Below, one piece after another: positions 11,201-26,200 of a stretch of 64,000 bases of DNA. Origin of the DNA: Oscheius onirici (taxonomy: Eukaryota; Nematoda; Chromadorea; Rhabditida; Rhabditidae); the NCBI GenBank assembly GCA_932521025.1, contig OW051472.1:2480001-2544000 (forward strand), written 5' to 3'. The notes below the pieces were generated by a model, which made no database searches, had not been told where the DNA came from, and saw only the letters and a list, made by a program, of their open reading frames with translations. Within the stretch, counting starts at the first letter, position 1; each line of letters opens with the position of its first letter. The translations under genes were made by a program, and so were the position numbers.

Positions 11201-14200
11201 CCTTTTTTATGAGAAATTGCGCATTCCTTTATTTTGTAAGGAATTTTGGGAAATGAGCAGTACGCAAAGTGAAGATTTGACAGAAGCAATAGAGTAGAAG
11301 AGCGGCCCTATGAGTATCCGAAGCTAGTTTTTTTTTAGTTTCAACTCTTGCATAAAGGGGAGCTTGCGCGTTCGATGGTGTATCGTTTAGGCCTTGAAAG
11401 GACAAAACAAACAAAAGGGAAAAGTAAGGAGAGGTTTGTGACATCATAACATGGCGGTCAATATTCAAACAAAAATTACCTGAAACCAGAGAAGTCCGAG
11501 CACACCGCCAATTCCAATGTCCTGCTCCAAAACTTTGGTAATCGGGACTCCGTTGTACATGAGTTCTTCTCCTCTCTCGTCGCAAATCGACGTCATGAAG
11601 GAGGCCGGCTTGCGGATCAGACCGAGTTCCTGAAAATTTTAGTTACCAAGGTTCTGAAATAAAATTGTTTCAAATGAACCGGGTAGGGGAATACCATTTG
11701 TGAGAACCAATTATTTCCCATTTCTCATTAAAAAATCCAAATTTTGAAAAAGAAGCAAACTTGGAATAAGGTTGATTAATTTCCTTTCAGGGACTACTCA
11801 TATTTTACAGATGTCATTTGAGAACAATGAAAAATCCATATCCATCTTGGTGATTCCCTTTGAGAACATCGAAACCTATAACATCGTTCTTTCTACCAAT
11901 GTTTGCTTCATTTTGTGAATAAAACCTAGTCATTTCAAATATTTCCATTCTCTGATCGGTCTAAGCTATAAAATGCTATGGTGTCTGATTGATTCGTTAC
12001 ACAGTAAACATCAAACACCTTTTTTCTGCTTCAACCAAACTATATAGGTGCAAAACATTTTTGCCAAACATTATGTTGATAGTGCAGGGTACACAATCTT
12101 TACATTTGTCACAGACAGTTTCGGTCTTTTTTTCACTATTTCTGCTTCAAAAACAACGTATATTTACCAAGCGCTTTGTGAGATCAGTAACCAGTCCATT
12201 CAGAATGGCACAAATAAAATATTCTTCATCACAATCGAAAATTTCTTTCAAAAACTGACCCCGTCTGTCGAAAATGTACAAATGTTACATGGGAGCACAC
12301 GTTTGCAACTTTCTGAAGCAGAAATAGGAAGACTCTCTGCGAAAATTTGTACCCAAGTTTTGCCACTACACTGGTTTTCAAAAACCTTTCAATTTACCAA
12401 GTTTGTTTGAAACAAAAAAGTTGTCAAAATGAAATATTTTTAATTCAAAAGGAAGTCAATAGTTTTTAGGTTAGCTGTTTATTGCTAACTGGTTTGGAAC
12501 TTCGGGAACTAAGAAATTGTAAACGCTATTAGCTCTTTTCTTCGTTTATTTTGACACCAAAACATCCATTTTTCTGAACAATCAATCCAATCGTTTTGCA
12601 TCGCTGTTCTTTAGTCCACTTTCATCATACGCAGATAATTATTTTTGTTTCAACTCATCACTCAAGGTAATTTCGCATCAATATGTCCACTCTACTCCAC
12701 AAAACGCATGTTTTTCTCTTCCAACGGTTTTTGAATTCCCACATTCACAATGTCCATGTTCCTCACCAAAAACTCACCCTTGCCCAAGCGTAGTCCATGG
12801 GAACAGCTGGTGGTGGTACTTCAGGCTGAGGAATGATCAGTCCCTTTCCAACCAGATCACAGTAAGTTTCCCTAATTACAGTTCCTAGAATGGGGGTTTT
12901 CTTTTCAAAATTTCTGTCATTTTCTCACCCAAATCGTCGAAAGAACCGGGAACTAGAGCTCCGGCAGCCTTCAGGGAACCGTTCTTGGCAGCAGCCGTCT
13001 CTCTCTGAGCATTGGCGCTGGCTCCGGCGTGACCGAATTGGACCTGAAATAGTTCTTTTTTTTTCGGCGAAGTGTTGATGTTTTAGCATGTGTCGATGGG
13101 CAACAACGAAAGACATGGGCCTATTAGTTTAGACTGAGAGAGATTCATTTTTTTTTGCAGTATTACTAAACTGGAATCTGAACACGGGTCTTCTTCAAAA
13201 ATTCACGCATTTGTTCAGAAGTTCGATAAGTTCTTCGAATTATGGTCAAATAGCGCAGGCAAACTTAGTAGAGAAATCGAAACAAAACAATCCAATAGAA
13301 AAAAGTTTGGATAAGTTTGTGGAAACTGAATAGTTTCTCGGAAAATAGACTGACTCTGATTGTGAAGATCACACATATACTGATTGAAGAAAGACTGCAG
13401 CCCCTTCGTTCGAAAATGCTGGCAAGAATGTTCTCAAGTGTCCTATTTTACGATTTCCTATCTACTCAAATATGTAGCTCAATAAAGCAATATGTATATT
13501 GTTTTCGAAAAATGGAACTCAGATTGTTGTGAAACGAAGAAGCAGACCTAATAACCACGTTGAAACACAACACTTTTCAAAAGTAGAAAAGCAGATGAGT
13601 GTCTGTAACGAATGTTGCCGTCCACAAAACAGTTGAACCCGCTATTTGGTAGCTAAAGTCTGTATGACAAGCTGAACCAAAACGTTTTTCTGTGTTGTAG
13701 CATCGAAATTGTTTTTTTTCGTTTGTTTCGAACGACGAAAAAGGAGAAAATGATTCATTCCAGCAGTTTTGGAGTGGTTTTTATCTGTAATTCTGGTCAA
13801 TCAACAGTTTTTTTTAATAAAATATGTATACTGAATAATTTTCAGGAGAAACCAATAGGCGCCTATCTGGGATAGCATCTGATCAATAAAACTAGTTTTG
13901 CGCTTATAATAAGGGTTACAATATTCTTTCAAATACCATTTTCAGGTTTCACAAAACATAGAGAATCAAATATCTCAAGCAATCTCTGTCCGTTAGTCCG
14001 AAACAAAATGCTCACCTCAGAAGTGATATGATCAGCACAGGTTCCAATGCACCAGGCTACCAGTGGCTTTGTGATTTTCTTCGTCTTCAAAGCCTCGACA
14101 ATTTTGTACTCTTCGACACCGCCGACTTCTCCGAGTAGGACGATTATTTTCACCCTGAAATTCGGGTTCATTTTCCTCCAAAACGTTCTTTCGAGACAGC

Positions 14201-17200
14201 TTCCGCTATTGAACTTTTTGAACGGAAATATATAGACGTGTTTAATAGAAAATGTTTCATACTGGACTCATCTTTTTAGAGATGCACGGGACTGCAATTT
14301 TGTAGGTACTTTTTTAGTCAAAAAGCTGGTTTTCGGTAAGATCGCCTATAAAAACCATATGACCAGATACTTTTTTGCAGACCAACATGTACACCAGACT
14401 GAAAGCTCCAACTTTACGAAAAACTACACAAAATGTAGTTTTCAGAGCCGGAAAAGGTCCTTTGAAGTACTGTAGAATAGATTCCCCAAAAACAATGAAT
14501 AAACTAGAAAGGTTCACGCTCTCTATATAAACTACAACATGTAGATAGAAAGATAGATATTTTCATTTGCCATCTTCTGGAAAACAGTGAATGTTGGCCG
14601 GGAGAAAAAAAATATATTTGGTACTTGTCTCGATGAAACTTCGTTGCTCCCGCTATGTTGTGACGTCACTAATATTGACTCACTATGGTAGAGGCATGTG
14701 AAAAAAAAGTGAAAAAAGCCAAAGGCCTGAGAAAGTTGGGGGTTTTGTCACGACCAGCCGTCTACGACGGCGCCGTTGCGCCTACGGCGCTCAAGTACGT
14801 AACAACGGCCGTCCAAATTTTAACACCATCGCGCTTTAGATAGTTTAGATTCACCCAGACGCGTTCCCCTCAAAAAATTATCTCGTTCGATAAAAGATTA
14901 ATATGACAATGACTTGACATGTTACGCTAGTCTCGACAACTGTGCGGACACCACTACAGACAGACAGACGGACACCATTGCACTTTAGTAAAGAAAGAAG
15001 ATACGGATTTCAAACTTCGAAAAATCCTAAAAAAAAATAAAGGAAAAAACAATGTACCTGTCGTCCTCTTGATAGCGAAGAACATGATCGGTATAGGTCG
15101 AACCGGGATAGCGGTCTCCTCCAATGGCTACTCCTTCAAAAACTCCATCAGTGTTCTGAGAAATGATGTTGTTCAACTCGTTGGACATGCCGCCGGAACG
15201 GGAGACGTACGCAACGCTGAAATGATTTTTTAGTTTTTTTTCTAAGAATTCCTCTATGGCATCTACCACTGGAAAACATTCTAGATGTGAAGATACTTTG
15301 AAACATGAACTTTTTCAAGTTTTTTTTTGATAGAGCGCTGATCACTACTTTAAAAAACATTAATGATGTTTTGCAAGCATGCTTGTTTCATATAAGATGG
15401 AAAAGTTTGAAATGCTGATATGCTATGCTGTGGGGCCGTCACTTTTTTTAGGCAGTCTTTTATTTACCAAACAGAATTTACGTGGTTCAAAGAAGGGAGA
15501 GCATGCTCCCTGCTTTTGATCTAAAATACTTCAAGTACATCCTTGAGAGGGTTCATAAAATTTCGCTTCAATTCAACAGAAACAAAACTATTTGGTACAC
15601 TTTTCTTATGTATCCTTTTCACAAAGTCTGGGAGAAAATAACGAATGAAACGTCAACATTTTTCTGTTTCAGTCTAAACGTATGACGGTTTCGTGCACCG
15701 TTTGCTAGTTGTTCAAACTTCTTGATCCCAAATCACAATAGCAATACTATCCCAATCTTCTTTTGCATTTCAATTGAGACTTCGCAATAAACTGTTGATA
15801 GCTCTATGTCCTTGCCGAAAAAAATCTCACCTTCCAGGTCTGTAGAGCTTCGAAGCGAGAATGTTATCCATCATTCCTCCAGTATTTCCAATTTTGAAGC
15901 AACCGGGCTTGATTCCACCGACTGTAGCCGGTCCGATGAGAGTTACTCCACGCTCGTGGGCTCTCTAAAACTTGGTTTTTTTTTCAATTTTTGTCACTTT
16001 TCGTACCTTCAACAGCTTCCTGGTCTGATTCTCTGGAACTCCTTCGGCAATGATGGCGATGACACGGATCTGAGGGAATTCCAGAGCCTCAAGGACCGTC
16101 TCGTAGACGGATCGGAGAGAGGCAAAAGTCACGAGAACTGAGGCATCAGCATGTGTGGCAAAAGCCTTGGCCATGGACTTGTAGGCGGGAATCAAGATTT
16201 CCTGGAAATATTTTTTTCAGTGAAACTATGAATAATCGCGTTTTTTGGACAACTGATTTCTTCTTCTAAAGGAAAAGGATCTTGTTTGAACTCGTTGCGA
16301 TAACTTTTCGATAACGGAGAGTTCAAAAAACTTCAAGATTTTGTCGTGGTGAGAAATATAAACAGACCAAACCGTTTTGCTTAAAACGGCCCATGAAATA
16401 TGGTACAGAAATTTTTTGCTTCCTTCTAGTTTGAGAACGTGTGTGAAAGAACACTACTGTATTGTATGGCGATTTTACAGTTCATTTTCAAGTTCAACCA
16501 AAACGAGTTTTTGAAAATCCCTCTTTCAAAATTTATGTTTCAAGCAGAGCATATATACAAACCTCATTGGTAGTTTTCACTTGTTTTTTTTGCCTCATTG
16601 ACAGTCTTCACTTCAGCCCAATAGTGGTGGATATTATCAATTGACGTTTTGTACTAAAATTTGAAGGATGCACTTATTTGGCTTCAAAATGGGCATCGTT
16701 TTTGTTTCAGCTTGAAGTTCTTATTGATTATTTGAAAAACGTTCAACTCAGCACAACCGATAAGGATTTTTCTTCTCTCTACATACAATTCTGAGATTTT
16801 ATCTGTTTAACACTATGGTCATAGTGTTGTGGTCTGAACTAACGTCAATTGGATCCTCATGATGTCCAAAAAATAAACATTTTTGATTTTTTTTCCAGCA
16901 AGCGATCGGGACCCAATTCTGTTAGCGATTTTTTAATGAAATAAAGCCGGGGTATACTATGGATACCAGCAACAAACCCTCTGCTATGCAAAAAATCTAC
17001 CTTGTGACCGAAATAGTACTTCTGTTTGTTGTCTCCCGTGAAGGGGTAGGTCGAAGCTACCACTGAGGGATCGTTACGGCGACAGACGTAGTCAAAGTCG
17101 AGCATTCCCTGAAAATACAGTTTTTTCTCTCTTCCACTCAGAGACGAATGTTTTCGTAACAAACCATTTCGTCTTTTCTTTCTCGCCTAATGTTTCGCAT

Positions 17201-20200
17201 CCTAGGAATAACGCTGTGATCTTGCTATCATCTTGCTTCTGTCTCAGGAGAAATTCTACACCAGCAGATCTCTTTCATAGGCTTTACTGTTACGAAACAG
17301 CTATTTATAACTTTCCGTCTGTTCCTGAACTTTGCTTTTTCCAGAACTCATCTTGTCAGACTGTGGGGCAAAGTAAATTGTTTCAAACAGCAGCCTTACT
17401 TTCGCTGTTTATTCGCCCAATGAATATAACGTTACTTTTTCAAGTTTTTGTTTGGTTAAACGGATCATTTAGCTTTCAAAGTGTTTTTCGCTAACAGTTA
17501 TTCCTGACTTTGTACAAAAAGCTTATTTTCTAGCTCTAGATCATATTTTGATCGAAACAACTCCACTGTTTTTTTCAGAAATTTGATATGTTCCACATGC
17601 TGGACATATAGGTTCAGATAGTTTTTTGCGGTAGTTCTCGGGCAGTCAAAACTTTTGCTAAAATACGTATTTTTCGCATTTGGTTGTTAATTCAGTTCCT
17701 TGTCAAAACACATTCCTAGTTCCAAGAGAATCCAGTTTATTTCACTTTCTCTACATTTAAAAAATCCATGTCTAGTTTTCACTACTTGTCTGCAATGTCC
17801 CAACAAACCTGAATAGCCTTCTGTTGCTGTCCCCAGATGATAGCCTTGGTATTATTCTCAAAAAGAGAATTGTAGATCTTGTTGATCAGTTCAGCTTGAA
17901 GTAGACTGGGAGTCATTAGAGGAGCCCTCTGAGCTCCAGGAGCACCCATCTCATCGGAAGGTTGACGAGAGTTTTCGCGGGACGTTCCGGCTGTCTGAAA
18001 ATTGTGGTTCACACGGTATTTGTTCAAAAATTTTTAGCTATGTCTATCGCTGCTGATCAATAACGGACTGTTCAGTTTCATATCAAAACACGGACGAAAC
18101 AAGAAAATTTACAAAAAGTATCTTTCTTTCTAACTTTCACTCTTCTTTTTCCATCAAACAACATACAAACACCAGCAGTAACAGTCTGTTCATTTTAGTA
18201 ATGATTAGGTTACAAAACAAAAAAGGGTTTTCGCGAGACTACTATTAGAAAATTGCCATATTCGGGCTTATATTCGCACTATTCGCCGTTGAATTGATCG
18301 TCGTCGGTTTTGTTTCCAATACAGACCAGATGAAACAGCAAAGTTATTGGGCGTTGTATGAAACTTTGTGCCTGGTTTTTTCTACTATTAATTTTCGAAA
18401 ACGCACGAGCGAGTACGAGCAACACTAGTTTTGTGAGCATCCCATATGGGTCCAAGAGAAACAAAAAATTTTGAAAGTTTCCAGTGAAACTGGCAGTCTC
18501 ATTATTCAAACTTATTTTTCATGAAAGCAATTTTTATAATTGACCAAGCCCGAAAAAGAATAACAGTCGTCTATTCTATTGCATACATGTAACCGACGAA
18601 ACAAAACAGTTGTTAATCACGAACGAACGTCAGGAATCGGAACCGTTTTTAGACAGAAATGTGACTTTGCATCACTTTTGTCTCTCAGTTTTTACCTATC
18701 CTGCTCACGCCATTTATAAAACAGGCCTATCAAGTTGAAAGATTACGTGTTTTTGTCCAAAATAACCATACATAATTCGAGCTTTGCTTTTTTTCAAGTT
18801 TTTTTTCTACTGCAAATATAATATTTTTTTTCATTCAGAGTATGTAAGAGCAAGGGTTTTTTGAGCTATGTTGCTGAAATTGTTTTTTTTTCAAACATTT
18901 AAACTCACCGGAAACATCTAAAAAGCTGTTTTTGCTAGTTTTGTCTTATGAACACTTAGAAGTTCGAACAATTTTTGTTTTCAATCTAATAACAAGTCTG
19001 GTACTGCTATTTTTCTGTTGTTTGACATCTACATAAGATTCTCAAAATTCATAAATTTCTGTACCGTATTTTACAGTCCAACTCACATGTCTCTCCGGGC
19101 TCAACAGGAACTGTCCCGTGGTCTGTGGCTCCTTGGGAACGGCTGGAAGAGGTCGGACTCCGAGAGCGGCTCCAACAATGGCTGTCATATGGGTCTCGGG
19201 ACCGAAGACATGGATCGGGAGCTCGAGTTGAGTGGCTGAAATTGCTATTTTTCTGAAGTACGGAAGCAAGAAAGTAATATTCTGAGACACGGGTGGTAGA
19301 CATGGTTGACGGGCCGGGCTAGGGCATGAAAGTTGATGCCCGGCACGGCCCGGGCCGGCCCGCGAGAAATTTTGGAAAAAGGGGTGTTTTATGGCCAAAA
19401 TCTGCATTTTTTTCGTCATTTTTAGTAAAAAAAAGTTCAGCAAAGTATAATAATATTATTATTCTTTGATTTAGTTCTAGAATGCGCTATAATATGACCA
19501 TCTTAATTTTTGGTCCATTCCCGGTCCGACGGCCAAGTCTGGGGACCGGGCCTGGAATCTCCGGGCCGGCCCGGAGCCATGTCTAACGGGTGGTACCATA
19601 GCGAGCTTGTAGCAAAAAAGGTGAAAGAAAGTGGAAAATATAAAAGTGGAGTTCTTTGACAAATTTTTTTTCCTGAATTCAACAGATGACAAACTGAACA
19701 GATGATCACAGCGCTTCAGAAACCTTGCTGATTTCTAGTAGTAGTGTTTATTCAGAGAACATATACAATGATCGGGATTTGTGAAAAAGTGGATTCTTTA
19801 GACAAATAGGGATTTGTCTTTACCCTGTGTTTACTTCTAAGGACCAGAAACCCCAGAAACAGGGTAACAATGTTCCAGAAACAGGGTAACAATGGAGAGA
19901 AGTTGCCGATGCGCTACGGGATACAACACCTTTTTATCTATGGTAAGAGAACGTCTTTCATAGGGGAGAATATAGTCGGTTTTCTCCTGGTCTTTTTACT
20001 TCTATTATTATTGCGCGTTGTAGCAGTTATGAACCTGATACTATTGTTACTAGTTGGAGAAAAATAACGGTTGGAAGCGGTGAGTATTCTGTAACTGGGC
20101 CCCGTTATGATCTTCTGACAACAATCTGAACCGCCGAACTTGTCCTTTAAGAAAAGAAGCAAACAGTGTGAACCATCGTTTTGGGCGCGCTCCGATTGTA

Positions 20201-23200
20201 TTTTGCAATGACACCAGATCAAGACCAGACCGGTCAGAACTTTGTCGCACCGATGTCGAGACTGGATTGGTTAGAGGTCATGGCTGCCCAGAACAGAGAT
20301 GGGCGGATCCGGATACCGGATATCCGAAACAGGATAATTCCGGCACTTTTTTATTCGGATATCCGATATCCGAAAAAATATCCGGTACGAAAACTCCGAT
20401 TATCCGATATCCGAAAACGGATATTTTTGACCAGGTATTTCGGATAATTTCAATTAAATTTTTTGTTGTTTCTACATGGGAAACTAACGATTTTCGCCTT
20501 TATTCTACTAGTTGATGCATTTATCGTATATTCAGTCGATGTTTTTCTTCATTACTATTTTTCTCAGTGATGAATGGATTATCCAGTTTCGGATAATCCG
20601 AAACCGGATAATCCGGTCGATTGTATCTAATTTCGGATATCCGGTATCCGATCAAGAGAACTTTTTTTTTGGATATCCGGTATCCGCTATCCGATCGATA
20701 GAAAAAAAATCGGATATCCATTATCCGATCAAAAATTATTTTTTCGGATATCCGGTCGAAAAAAAATTATCCGCCCATCCTTGGCCCAGAATCCTTTACA
20801 ATCAAGCTTTTGGTAATTTAGTTCTTTGTTACATTAATTCCCACCGCCTTTCGAGATCTACTTCATCAGAATTGGGGGAAGTTTCTTTCATTTTACCGGG
20901 CCAGAATAGAAGCAGAAAACTACTATAGTCCCTCGTTCCTAATAATGTAGGGCTTCGCCCTTTGAACAAACTTTGACTAAACTTAGAACAACTACTTTGT
21001 GCCTTCGTCTAGTAGAAGGAACGAAGGAAAGAAGGAAAGTTTAAAGAGCGTGGTTAAACTCATTTTCTACTAAAAACAATTTAGCAAAAAGGTTTGCAGA
21101 AGGGCGGGATCGAACCCGGGTCGTGTGGGTGGAGTGGCGACTTAGCAATACACTAACTTTTTCGATGAAAAAATTTCGGTCTAAAAATGCAGGGCGTGGA
21201 GGTGTGATCCGGGTGTAAAATCAAAATTTTAAAAGATATCTATCCTGAGATAGACTTAGTTATACCTCTATCCAAAATTTCAGAGAAAAACTCGCAAAAA
21301 TGAGCCCGTAAATCGCGCACAATCGCGGACGGTGGACGTTTTGGAAAACCAGAACTTTGTCTAACTTTTTAATTTTTCTAATTATCGGCTTGAAAATAAG
21401 GCTCTAGGAGTAACATTTTACGCTGAATCCGATGGAATGAGTCCCGGAACCGGAAAATGCTTCTGGCGATTTTTAGGTCAAAGCGTTCTGCACTATTGGA
21501 TGGGAAAGCCAAATGCGATAGTGCGGTGCGATACTGATAGATTTTTTTTCTAAAGAGCAAGGCGCGAAACATTTTATATTCAACAACTTCGGGATTTTTT
21601 ATTGATTTTTTATGAAGTCCGATTGCAAGGAAATGATATTATTCTATATGCAGTCTACCACTAATTGTAAAGCTAGACGTTTGGCATTATTGAAGTAACG
21701 ACAAAACATAACTAGTCGCTTATTTTTCCTCTCAAACCAAACAGAAAAGGAAATACCAAAAAAAAGGAAAAAGATTCGTTTCGTCGAATAGTTCCGGCTA
21801 TCGTTCTTTTATCAATATTATGAAACTCTTGGGAGGCTATATAAAGTTCTTGAAACGGTTTTCGAATCAATTGTTCTGGAACTTTTACAAAACTGGACAA
21901 TATCTCGATAGCATAAACTTTGATCACATGAGTTAGTTTTCGAGGAAAGGTTTTCTTTTCAAAATGACGTGGCGGAAATATAGTCAGTACAGAATGGCTC
22001 GTGCCCCAAAAAAAAACAGAATGGTTCAAGGTTTACATTGACCAGGTGTCGTGTTTTAGGTAAGAGAATCTTAGTTTTTTTGAATACATCGCAACATATT
22101 TGTTGTGGTCCATTTTTTACTGCATTGGAAAAAATGAGGAACTGGTAGTACTTGTGGAGAACCTGTACGGTTATACCAAACTACTGAAACATGACATTTT
22201 CATATCATTATTTGGTTAATAAATAGCCATTGTGACAAAAATGCATGGCAAATTCAGATTGCTTCTTTTCAGCCCTTTTACAAAACTCAAACATTCACCG
22301 AAGAGTGAAACTTTTTTTTCGTTCAAAATCCCACCTGCGTCCTTGATCCTCCTCAAACCTTCCTGGTAGTTCGGACCTCCGCGTCTCACATAAATTGTCA
22401 CTCTATGGATTTTCAGATGTTCCACGAATTCTTCAAAAGCGCGAACGATTCCGCCAAAAGTCTTAGCCACGTTAGTAAAGTTGGCAATGGAGCCTCCAAT
22501 GATGAGAACTTTTCCGTCGGGACGAGGCTCTCCCTCGGTCATCACGCTCAAGATCGTCTTGGCGTACTCGTAGGTCTGAGTCTCGGACGGATCGCCGGAA
22601 TATTCACCGTAGTTGGCCAGCTCACCGGCTCCTCCGAGGTCACAGACGGTGTCACTGGAAAGATTCGATCAGTTTTCAGTTCTTCACTTATCCAGTTCTA
22701 CAATGCTAGCCGTTACCTCACTTACTGAAACTGTGAAACATTTTTATCGGAGTAAATTTGAACACTGCAAGAGCAGTGTGCTGACAATTGAACGAGACAT
22801 GTGTTTTACAGCACAGCAAAATTTGAGTCAATCACAAATGCTTCAAGCTTTCTATAGAGCAGAATCCAGTCGATAGCTTTTTGATTTCTTCATTACTCTA
22901 TCAATATTTTAACGAACATGGTTTGGAGCCCGAGGCAGCACAATTATTCTTTAAAAATAGTATTTTTTGCGGGTCTACAAGACAAGACGTTTATAGCACT
23001 TTCTTCTTTAGCCGACACTAATCACTGTGGCAACGTAACACGAAAACTTCAGTTTCTGCGAAAAAATATTACGAAAACATCTTCTTTCTTTCCATTCAAT
23101 TGTTTACCTCACGCCAGACATCATCAGTGCCCGGTTCCAAGATGCCGCCAGGTGACCACCCGAGCGGTTCACCGCCCCAGGCGGTGTACCGCCTCTTCCG

Positions 23201-26200
23201 GTCACCGCCCGGGGGAAACGCGTTCCAAGACTGAACAGGCGGTTGACCACCCAGGCGGTAGTCTTCCCGGGACGGGCGGTGACCGCCTGGCGTGTAAACA
23301 GCGCGCAGAACCCCGCGCATTCAAACGTCAAAAATTAATTTCTTCATTCTGGACTCATTTTTTCAACTTCTACTTGTTTCAAATCGATTTGTCGGCAAAA
23401 ATTATGTCTAAAATGATCGACTAATTTGGTGAAAAAATGGAGGAAACTGGAGGTAATATTTTTACAATCTAAAATAACTTTTTCGTGTATTTCGGTCACT
23501 TTTTAACCAAAACTAACGATCCACTAATTTTTTTATGGGTAATTTAAGGTCGCTGAATCGATAAAGTCAAGTAGTAGGCGTCTCAGTAAGTATCTTATCC
23601 TCTCAGGGGTTTTGTTTTGTCGCGGTCAACCTCTCTCTGTGATCCTGGTACCTTCTTATCCATTCCTGTCAACCCATTCGTCCCTTCCCCGGGACCCATG
23701 TAGAATTAACACTGGCCAAAAAATGGCCAATATTCTAACAAACACTGGTCCTACAACAGAGTGCCCCTTTATTGAAACAAAATTTCCCTAGGTATCCCCA
23801 ATTTAGCCAAACTATTGAAAAATTAGGAACCAAGTCACAGTTTGATTGGGAGACAGTGCCGCGTACTTACTAGACTATTGGGGGTGACAGAGTGTCAGAC
23901 AGTCAGAGTCAGAGAGGAGGAGAGTCAGAGAGACTGACAGACTGTGTGACAGTACCTCCAGAATCTTAGCCAGCTGACATGGACTAGATGCACATTCTAT
24001 AGTCAGAGAGCATCTGTTACAGTACGACAGATGCAAGGTAGAAGGACAGGAAGAACTGAAAAGGATATCTGCCTGGATGAGAGACGGATACAATAGGCTA
24101 GTAATATACAGCACGGGAGATTAGTGGATGGATAAAGGAACCATTGAAGGTAAAGAAAACTAGAAACGACCAACAGAACTGTTTCATGATTTCAAAGTGT
24201 CTGCAAGTTGAAGATTGCAACTAAAACCGCAGTAAAAACCCGGGAAGTTCAAAAAAACAGTATATAGGCTAACTTTACTGCTCGTTTCTTTTTGGGTCGA
24301 TAACGTCATTTTACGGCTTAGAAATGTTTTGCAAAGATGTAGATTTTGATGCGATCTACAAGTTTGCAGAACATCGTAAAACTCAAAAATCACGTCTTCA
24401 ACCCTTAAAAGTGAAAAACTATACGGCAGGCGCTGCACCGTCAGTGCTTCGGAGCACAAGCGGTAAAATCGCCGCCCGGGCGGTACCACAGGCGGTCGCC
24501 CAACCGCCCGGGGAGATCTTGGAAAGTGACAGGCGGTAGCCAGGCGGTGAATCACCGCCCGGGCGGTCACCAGGCGGCATCTTGGAACCGGGCACAGATC
24601 TCTCATTTGGAAACTCAAAAACTTATATTTGCACCCACTCCCTCCCAAGCCTAATTTCAAAATGTAGGATCTGAACGGTTCGCTCTGCCCGTTCCCAGCT
24701 TTAGTGAGTCTCAGTCCTACTGTCCCTTCCCTTCTCCCCTTGTCACTCTGTCCCAGTCACTCCCTGTCCCTCCAAAAAACTATCAAACTCATAAGAACCC
24801 TTTGCGCACTTGCTTTTCCTGTCGCGACTTGTTAAAAACTAATTTGCGCACAAAGCTCCCCTCCCTATCCTCAATAAAAGCTTCAGACACCGACACACAC
24901 AGAGACTTGGGAGCAATTTATAGTGGATTAGTATTTCTCAAAGCATGAATAACAAGAAATCGTTTCAATGAACTCCTTCATATTATACCCCTTTTCCGAA
25001 ACCTAAAAATTCTCTACTCACGTGAAGACGACCGAAGCTCCTCCACCAGCCACCATAGTCCAAATGCGTCCTTTTCTGTTCAGAATGGTCAATTTCAGAG
25101 AGGCTCCAGTCTTTGCGTCCAGGTCAGCAATGTATTGCTCCTGAAATTTGGTTTTTTACTTTGTTGGAAAGATAAAAGTGGAGGAAAACTGTTTCTATTC
25201 ACTGTGTTTGATGTGTAGAAAAAGACGTTTTCGACGTTTGCCAAGTTCTAGAAAGTTGTACGTTTTGGTCTCCTTTACAATTTTTATAGCATTGCAAATT
25301 TCAAAAATGCCGTCTTGGCCTAGAAAACCCGGCCCTAAAAGCCTACCTCCTTGGTCAGATCACGTCCAAAAGGAGCCGGGAACTCTACCGGATGACCGTT
25401 TCGGGTCTTCCAGTTCTCGGAACAGAGAAAATTGGCCGTCTCGTCGAGTTTTGCCGCCAAATCGAGGATGTAAACCTTGTCATTGAGGACGACGAGGGGG
25501 TTGATCTCGAGGTAGGTAAAATGAAGCTGCTTGTAGGTAGTGTACAGGAGAGCAACGAACTTCTTGACAATCCTGGAAATTGTGTTTTCTGGAGCCTTTT
25601 ATGAGTGCAAAACGGATCTTTTTCTTGCTACTTACTTGTTGTGCAAAGTTCTTTGCTGCATCCCGCATAGACAATACCAGTACAATTTGAACCATATACC
25701 AGTACAATTTGAAACAAAAAAGAAGCAAATACTGACTTGAAGAGACCGGTTATTCTCAATTTTGCAATGCAGCACTTGGTTTTGTTCAACTCGTCCGAAA
25801 AAATTATGATCGTCCAATAATTACGGAATAGTACTGAAAGCCTTCTTTTTTTGACAGGGTTATATTATTTTTCGAAAGGGAAAAAAATAAAGCTTCGCCA
25901 CGAAAGTTTTGAACTGGAATTCGACCGAAAGGTAAAGAAGAACGACTGATTCCTGTGTGATGCTCCTATAGTTACCTAGCGAAACACGAATAGTCTTTGA
26001 GTAAACATGCTCTTTGAAGATTTCTATGAATGTTACTAATTTTGTTGCACTTTTTTCATCATTAATCAATCTAACAACTGATAACTCGACTGGCTTTGTA
26101 TCAGTAAGGTTTGAAACATGAAAGTAGCAAAAAATTGACCGTAAGGCTTTCGTTTATTTTAGCGATTTTAAACTCTGCACTTCAAGTTAGCGGCTTTCGA

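Noticed and set aside
12048-12410. 120-residue ORF on the plus strand in ATP-citrate lyase intron 16
   Set aside because: No recognisable domain; intronic AT-rich sequence with no splice or start context.
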